This document shows, in pieces, positions 21,582 to 24,429 of a DNA stretch of 24,429 nucleotides (position 1 is the stretch's first letter; the number at the start of each line of letters is the position of its first letter). The notes beneath the pieces are model-generated. The model was not told the DNA's origin and made no database searches. It was given only the letters and a program-made list of their open reading frames with translations. Location of the stretch: the NCBI GenBank assembly GCA_011390455.1, contig JAABSI010000042.1, forward strand, positions 1 through 24,429. Direction: 5' to 3'. Both the position numbers and the translations under genes were made by a program. Source of the DNA: Trueperaceae bacterium (GTDB lineage: Bacteria > Deinococcota > Deinococci > Deinococcales > Trueperaceae).

Positions 21582-22824
21582 ACGCTTCGTGGTCGAGGTC
21601 GTGGGTGCGCCGAAGGAGGCGCAGGCCGTGACCGTCGCGCGCGTGCAGGAGGCGCTGGGGCTCGATGAGCCGAAGGCCGCCATGCTCGTCGCGCGCATGC
21701 CCGGGGTGCTCACGCGCCCCTCCGCCGAGGACCGGGCGATGAAGGTGGCGCTGCGCTTGCAGGCCGCCGGCGTCGCCGCGGTGCACCGCCCGCTGCGGCC
21801 GGAGGAGGACCCGTTCCGCACGGCGGACGTGGCGCCGGAAGCGCCGGCCGCGCCTCCGCCTGCCCCCTCCGGCCCCTCCGGGTTCGATCCCTCGAGCGCG
21901 CCGTCGGTCGACGCGACGCACGTCGACGTCCCCTACGACCCGAAGCTGACGCCGATGTCCGAGGCCGGCTTCGGCGCGGCCGACATCGTGCTGCCGACCG
22001 ACATGCCCGACGACGTGCGCAGCACGCAGGAGCGCTCCGTCGAGCCGCGGCGGCGCCCCACCTTCGTGGAGGCAGGTGCGACCTCGCAACCCGTGGAGGC
22101 CGAGCCTGCCCCCGCGCCGCTCGGCGACGACGTCGAAGAGGCCGGACCGCCGCTCACGCCGCTGCCGGACGGCGCCCCGGCCGCCTGGTCCGCCGCGCCG
22201 CCGGAGCCCGAAGCCGCCCCGGACGGCGCGAAGGCCCCTGGACGCACCGGGCGCACGAACGGCGACGGCGCCCGCGGCGCGGCGGCGAAGCCGCGCCCGC
22301 GCGACGTCGACGCCCGCCAGGCCGAGCCGGTGTACCGCCAGACGCGTTCGTCCGCCGAGCCGCCGCTCACCCTGTCCCCGCCGCCGGACGACGCGCTCAA
22401 GCGCTCGGGGGTCTCCGAGTCCGAGCTCGCCGCCGCGGCCGGACGGCGGCGCGGCCGCTTCGGCCGCAAGCTGGCCGCCCAGGTGGCGCTGCCGGTGGTC
22501 CTGAGCTGGGGCCTGGGCGCGGCCGGCATCTGGTTCCTGCTCCCCGCCGACGGGCGGATCGACGCCTTCGTGCCCCTCGCCGCCGCGACCGCCGTCGCGG
22601 CGCTGGTGGGCGCCCTGTTGGCCGCCCTGGGCACCGCGGGCGTCGCCCGCGACGTGACCAAGCTGCGCGACGAGGCGCGGCGGGTGGCGATGGGCGAGCT
22701 CACCGCCCCGGTCACCACGAACCGCGACGACGAGCTCGGCGAGATCGCCGGCTCGCTCGAGCGCATGCGGCTCAGCCTGCAGGAGGGGTTGGAGCGGCTC
22801 AGGAAGCGCCGGCGCGGGGCATAA
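21571..22824 (+). CDS. Membrane protein: L7/L12- or ClpS-like N-terminal domain, Pro/Ala-rich linker, two TM, HAMP
   Basis: A 417-residue protein. Residues 5-75 (VEVVGAPKEAQAVTVARVQ, then LGLDEPKAAMLVARMPGVL and ALRLQAAGVAAVHR) follow the beta-alpha-alpha-beta pattern of the ribosomal L7/L12 C-terminal/ClpS fold: G-x-K near the start, a LGL helix, AxxLV...P, and a last 'L..AG..V' helix-strand. Residues about 85-295 form a low-complexity linker rich in Pro, Ala, Glu and Asp. TM1 (about 301-324) and TM2 (332-356) are joined by only seven residues, so nothing is exposed outside. A HAMP domain (355-410; RRVAMGELTAP, DDELGEIAGSLERMR) ends the protein with no kinase, cyclase or methyl-accepting domain. 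It is probably a scaffold or signal relay for the coupled DUF4388 protein; that is inference. The start is set by GGGAGGGAG. Confidence 0.8.
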   Translation: MSDRRFVVEVVGAPKEAQAVTVARVQEALGLDEPKAAMLVARMPGVLTRPSAEDRAMKVALRLQAAGVAAVHRPLRPEEDPFRTADVAPEAPAAPPPAPSGPSGFDPSSAPSVDATHVDVPYDPKLTPMSEAGFGAADIVLPTDMPDDVRSTQERSVEPRRRPTFVEAGATSQPVEAEPAPAPLGDDVEEAGPPLTPLPDGAPAAWSAAPPEPEAAPDGAKAPGRTGRTNGDGARGAAAKPRPRDVDARQAEPVYRQTRSSAEPPLTLSPPPDDALKRSGVSESELAAAAGRRRGRFGRKLAAQVALPVVLSWGLGAAGIWFLLPADGRIDAFVPLAAATAVAALVGALLAALGTAGVARDVTKLRDEARRVAMGELTAPVTTNRDDELGEIAGSLERMRLSLQEGLERLRKRRRGA

Positions 22825-22837
22825 GGCGCCCCGCGCC
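22811..22837. terminator. Hairpin 1: 10-bp perfect stem over the HAMP-gene stop codon
   Basis: GGCGCGGGGC (22811-22820) pairs with GCCCCGCGCC (22828-22837) around the seven-base loop ATAAGGC. The TAA stop of the HAMP gene lies in the loop. No T-tract follows, so it is at best a rho-independent terminator without the usual U run, or an mRNA-protecting end structure. Confidence 0.6.
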
Positions 22838-22841
22838 TAAC

Positions 22842-22868
22842 GCAGTTGCGCAAAGGGCGCGCAACTGC
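22842..22868. terminator. Hairpin 2: 10-bp perfect stem, 7-base loop
   Basis: GCAGTTGCGC (22842-22851) pairs with GCGCAACTGC (22859-22868) around AAAGGGC. It lies in the gap between two convergent genes and can form in transcripts from either strand. The bases after it are not T-rich on either strand. Confidence 0.6.
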
Positions 22869-22895
22869 AGGGAGTCGGCGCCCGGTCACGGCACG

Positions 22896-22922
22896 GCACC
22901 CGCGCGCACTTTGCGCGGGTGC
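22896..22922. terminator. Hairpin 3: 10-bp perfect stem, 7-base loop
   Basis: GCACCCGCGC (22896-22905) pairs with GCGCGGGTGC (22913-22922) around GCACTTT. The 3' part of its left arm, its loop and part of its right arm (22902-22917) are also near-complementary to 22847-22862 in hairpin 2. Confidence 0.6.
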
Positions 22923-22924
22923 AA

Positions 22925-22971
22925 TGAACTTGACTTCGGGGCGCGTTCGTTGCGCCCCGAAGTCAAGTTCA
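22925..22971. terminator. Hairpin 4: 20-bp perfect stem over the glyA stop codon
   Basis: The arms 22925-22944 and 22952-22971 are perfect inverted repeats of 20 bases around GTTCGTT. The right arm ends at the TGA stop of glyA (22969-22971, minus strand). With a 20-bp GC-rich stem this is the strongest structure in the window and probably ends or protects the glyA message; it also faces transcripts coming from the HAMP gene. Confidence 0.7.
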
Positions 22972-24213
22972 CGGCATGGGATGCGCCCGCGCCAGCGCGA
23001 TCACGTCGGTGCGGATGGTCGCGGGGTCCTCGTCGCCCAGGGCGCGGTCGATCAGGTCGGCGACGGCGTCCATCTCGGCGGTGGTGAAGCCGCGGGTGGT
23101 CAGCGCCGGGGTGCCCAGGCGGATGCCCGAGGTGATCCACGGCTTCTTGTCGTCGAAGGGCACCATCGACTTGGAGACGGTGATGCGCACCGGGTCGAGG
23201 TGGTCGACCGCCTTCTTGCCGGTCAGCCCCTTGGGGCGCAGGTCGACGAGGAGCAGGTGGTTGTCGGTGCCGCCCGAGACGATCCGGTAGCCGCGGCCCG
23301 AGAGCGCGTCCGATAGCGCGCGCGCGTTGTCGATGACGGCCTGTTGGTACGCCTTGAAGGCGGGCTGGAGCGCCTCGTGGAAGGCGACCGCCTTGGCGGC
23401 GATGACGTGCATCAACGGCCCCCCTTGGGTGCCGGGGAAGATGGCGCGGTCGAGCTTGGCGGCGATCTCGGGATCGCTCGAGAGCAGCATCCCGGAGCGC
23501 GGCCCGCGCAGCGTCTTGTGGGTGGTGGTGCTGACCACCTGCGCGTGGGGCAGCGGGCTCGGGTGGAGGCCCGCGGCGATGAGCCCCGCGATGTGGGCGA
23601 CGTCGGCGAGCAGGATCGCGCCGACCTCGTCGGCGATGGCGCGGAAGGCCGCGAAGTCGATGATCCGGCTGTAGGCCGAGGCGCCCGCGATGATCAGCTT
23701 GGGGCGGTGCTCGAGCGCCCGGGCCCGGACGTCGTCCATGTCGATGCGCTCGGTGTCGGCCCGCACCGGGTAGCTGACCACGTCGTAGCGCTGCCCCGAG
23801 AAGTTGACCGGCGAGCCGTGGGTGAGGTGGCCCCCGTGCGCCAGGTCCATCCCCATGATCGTGTCGCCCGGCTCGAGCAGGGCGTGGAAGACCGCCAGGT
23901 TGGCCGAGCTGCCCGAGTGCGGCTGCACGTTCGCCCAGTCGGCGCCGAAGAGCCGCTTGGCGCGCTCGATGGCCAGCGTCTCGACCTCGTCGACCACGTC
24001 GCAGCCGCCGTAGTAGCGCTTGCCCGGGTACCCCTCGGCGTACTTGTTCGTCAGCACCGTGGCGGTCGCGGCGCGCACGGCGCGCGACGTGAAGTTCTCG
24101 GAGGCGATGAGCTCCAGGCCGTCGAGCTGCCGTTCGGCCTCGCGGTCGGTCAGCGCGAACAGCTCGGGATCGACGGCGCGCAGGTCGGCGTCGAGGTGGG
24201 GGAAGGGGTTCAT
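22969..24213 (-). CDS. glyA: Serine hydroxymethyltransferase GlyA
   Basis: GlyA interconverts serine and glycine with tetrahydrofolate and is the main source of one-carbon units. The 414-residue protein has the full family signature: [13 protein letters not shown] (34-46), [17 protein letters not shown] (55-71), [12 protein letters not shown] (97-108), [14 protein letters not shown] (120-133), the [15 protein letters not shown] strand (201-215), and the PLP lysine K233 in [16 protein letters not shown] (226-241). The length is normal and no key residue is missing. I chose ATG 24213 because it gives the normal N-terminus and stands seven bases after a minus-strand TACATT box. The open frame continues upstream to 24291 but would overlap the divergent gene. 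It is probably monocistronic, closed by hairpin 4. Confidence 0.97.
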   Translation of the reverse strand: MNPFPHLDADLRAVDPELFALTDREAERQLDGLELIASENFTSRAVRAATATVLTNKYAEGYPGKRYYGGCDVVDEVETLAIERAKRLFGADWANVQPHSGSSANLAVFHALLEPGDTIMGMDLAHGGHLTHGSPVNFSGQRYDVVSYPVRADTERIDMDDVRARALEHRPKLIIAGASAYSRIIDFAAFRAIADEVGAILLADVAHIAGLIAAGLHPSPLPHAQVVSTTTHKTLRGPRSGMLLSSDPEIAAKLDRAIFPGTQGGPLMHVIAAKAVAFHEALQPAFKAYQQAVIDNARALSDALSGRGYRIVSGGTDNHLLLVDLRPKGLTGKKAVDHLDPVRITVSKSMVPFDDKKPWITSGIRLGTPALTTRGFTTAEMDAVADLIDRALGDEDPATIRTDVIALARAHPMP

Positions 24214-24220
24214 GGCGGGC

Positions 24221-24226
24221 AATGTA
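24221..24226 (-). promoter_or_regulatory. Candidate -10 box of glyA (leaderless)
   Basis: Minus-strand TACATT is followed by seven bases and the glyA ATG. There is no ribosome-binding site, consistent with leaderless translation. The palindrome at 24230-24245 begins four bases upstream of it. Confidence 0.5.
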
Positions 24227-24229
24227 CCG

Positions 24230-24245
24230 CGGGTCCGCGGACCCG
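24230..24245. promoter_or_regulatory. 16-bp perfect palindrome in the glyA/aldo-keto reductase promoter region
   Basis: CGGGTCCGCGGACCCG is a perfect inverted repeat without spacer. It lies between the two divergent -10 boxes, covering part of the -35 zone for both. A dimeric regulator could act on both genes from here. A GC-rich chance palindrome cannot be excluded. Confidence 0.4.
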
Positions 24246-24254
24246 ACGGCGCGC

Positions 24255-24260
24255 TACCCT
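24255..24260 (+). promoter_or_regulatory. Candidate -10 box of the aldo/keto reductase gene (leaderless)
   Basis: TACCCT is followed by five bases and ATG 24266, so transcription should begin at or beside the start codon. No Shine-Dalgarno sequence is present. The hexamer is identical to the candidate box ahead of the ftsX leader ORF. Confidence 0.45.
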
Positions 24261-24265
24261 GCCCT

Positions 24266-24429
24266 ATGGAACCCGTCCGCTTCGGCCCCACCGGCTTGCA
24301 GGTCTCGCCCCTCTGCCTCGGGATGATGAGCTACGGCGACGCGTCGTGGCGCTCCTGGGTGCTCGACGAGGCGGCCGCCGAGCCCTTCGTCCGGGCGGCC
24401 CTCGACGCCGGCATCAACTTCTTCGACAC
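24266..24429 (+). CDS. Aldo/keto reductase, N-terminal fragment at window edge
   Basis: Only the first 54 codons are inside the window. They read [21 protein letters not shown] and, after a short loop ([13 protein letters not shown]), [15 protein letters not shown]. This is the standard beginning of an aldo/keto reductase: strand 1, the LCLGxM turn, helix 1 and the GINFFDT strand whose aspartate belongs to the catalytic tetrad; the tyrosine, lysine and histidine lie beyond the edge. The W-x-x-W insertion after MSYG resembles the YajO/aryl-alcohol dehydrogenase-like group. These enzymes reduce aldehydes or ketones with NADPH; the substrate cannot be predicted. I translated it by hand. It is divergent from glyA, with 52 bases between the start codons. 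Confidence 0.85.
   Translation, partial: MEPVRFGPTGLQVSPLCLGMMSYGDASWRSWVLDEAAAEPFVRAALDAGINFFD

Noticed and set aside
18591..21821. A single 1076-codon minus-strand frame containing the EnvC-like protein
   Set aside because: Its 5' two thirds read through the ftsX and DUF4388 genes in the wrong frame. The signal peptide and the GTGA overlap with ftsX place the true start at 19907.
1..24429. CRISPR arrays, insertion sequences, tRNA or rRNA genes
   Set aside because: I saw no regularly spaced direct repeats, no transposase or integrase motifs and no tRNA-like cloverleaf. The repeat-like array at 22811-22971 consists of hairpins with differing sequences, not CRISPR units.

Overview
The window is GC-rich bacterial chromosome. 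The codon bias, a DUF4388 protein, an amidase with a copper-amine-oxidase-like stalk domain, and several genes that seem to start directly at the transcription start behind a TANNNT -10 box all fit Deinococcota, perhaps Trueperaceae. That placement is an inference; other high-GC phyla are not excluded. There are no RNA genes, IS elements or CRISPR arrays that I can support.

Left part (1-11982, all minus strand): a surface-glycan locus. In transcription order it encodes a Wzx-type flippase, then PseB, PseC, an SpsF/PseF-type cytidylyltransferase, PseG, a MaoC-family (mesaconyl-CoA hydratase-like) protein, a CitE-like lyase, a PglD/NeuD-like acyltransferase and PseI. After a gap come a polysialyltransferase-like glycosyltransferase, a Wzy/O-antigen-ligase-like membrane protein and a GT2 glycosyltransferase cut by the window edge. 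The genes from pseB to pseI overlap by a few bases or lie very close and should make CMP-pseudaminic acid or a relative. The canonical GNAT acyltransferase PseH is absent. Instead a PglD-like enzyme and an unexpected hydratase/lyase pair acting on CoA esters sit inside the operon. This is the best candidate for an undescribed system: a nonulosonic acid pathway that may prepare its own acyl donor. Spot counts of 60-base lines give about 63-65% GC between 2.3 and 7.4 kb, against 70-88% beyond 11 kb, which suggests transfer of the locus.

Middle part (12014-16345): an envelope operon on the minus strand (N-acetylmuramoyl-L-alanine amidase, NUDIX hydrolase, a two-repeat protein of unknown function) runs into the glycan locus. 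A divergent gene encodes a protein with an HEWGH metallopeptidase motif.

Right part (16353-24429): a zinc-ribbon/class III nucleotide cyclase/AAA ATPase protein whose promoter region holds a perfect TGTGA-N6-TCACA site; an ftsX-envC pair without ftsE, preceded by a possible leader ORF; a plus-strand pair (DUF4388 protein, then a protein with an L7/L12- or ClpS-like N-terminal domain and a HAMP domain); glyA; and the start of an aldo/keto reductase gene. Between the convergent HAMP gene and glyA lie four perfect hairpins, each with a 7-base loop, and the outer two contain the stop codons of the two genes.
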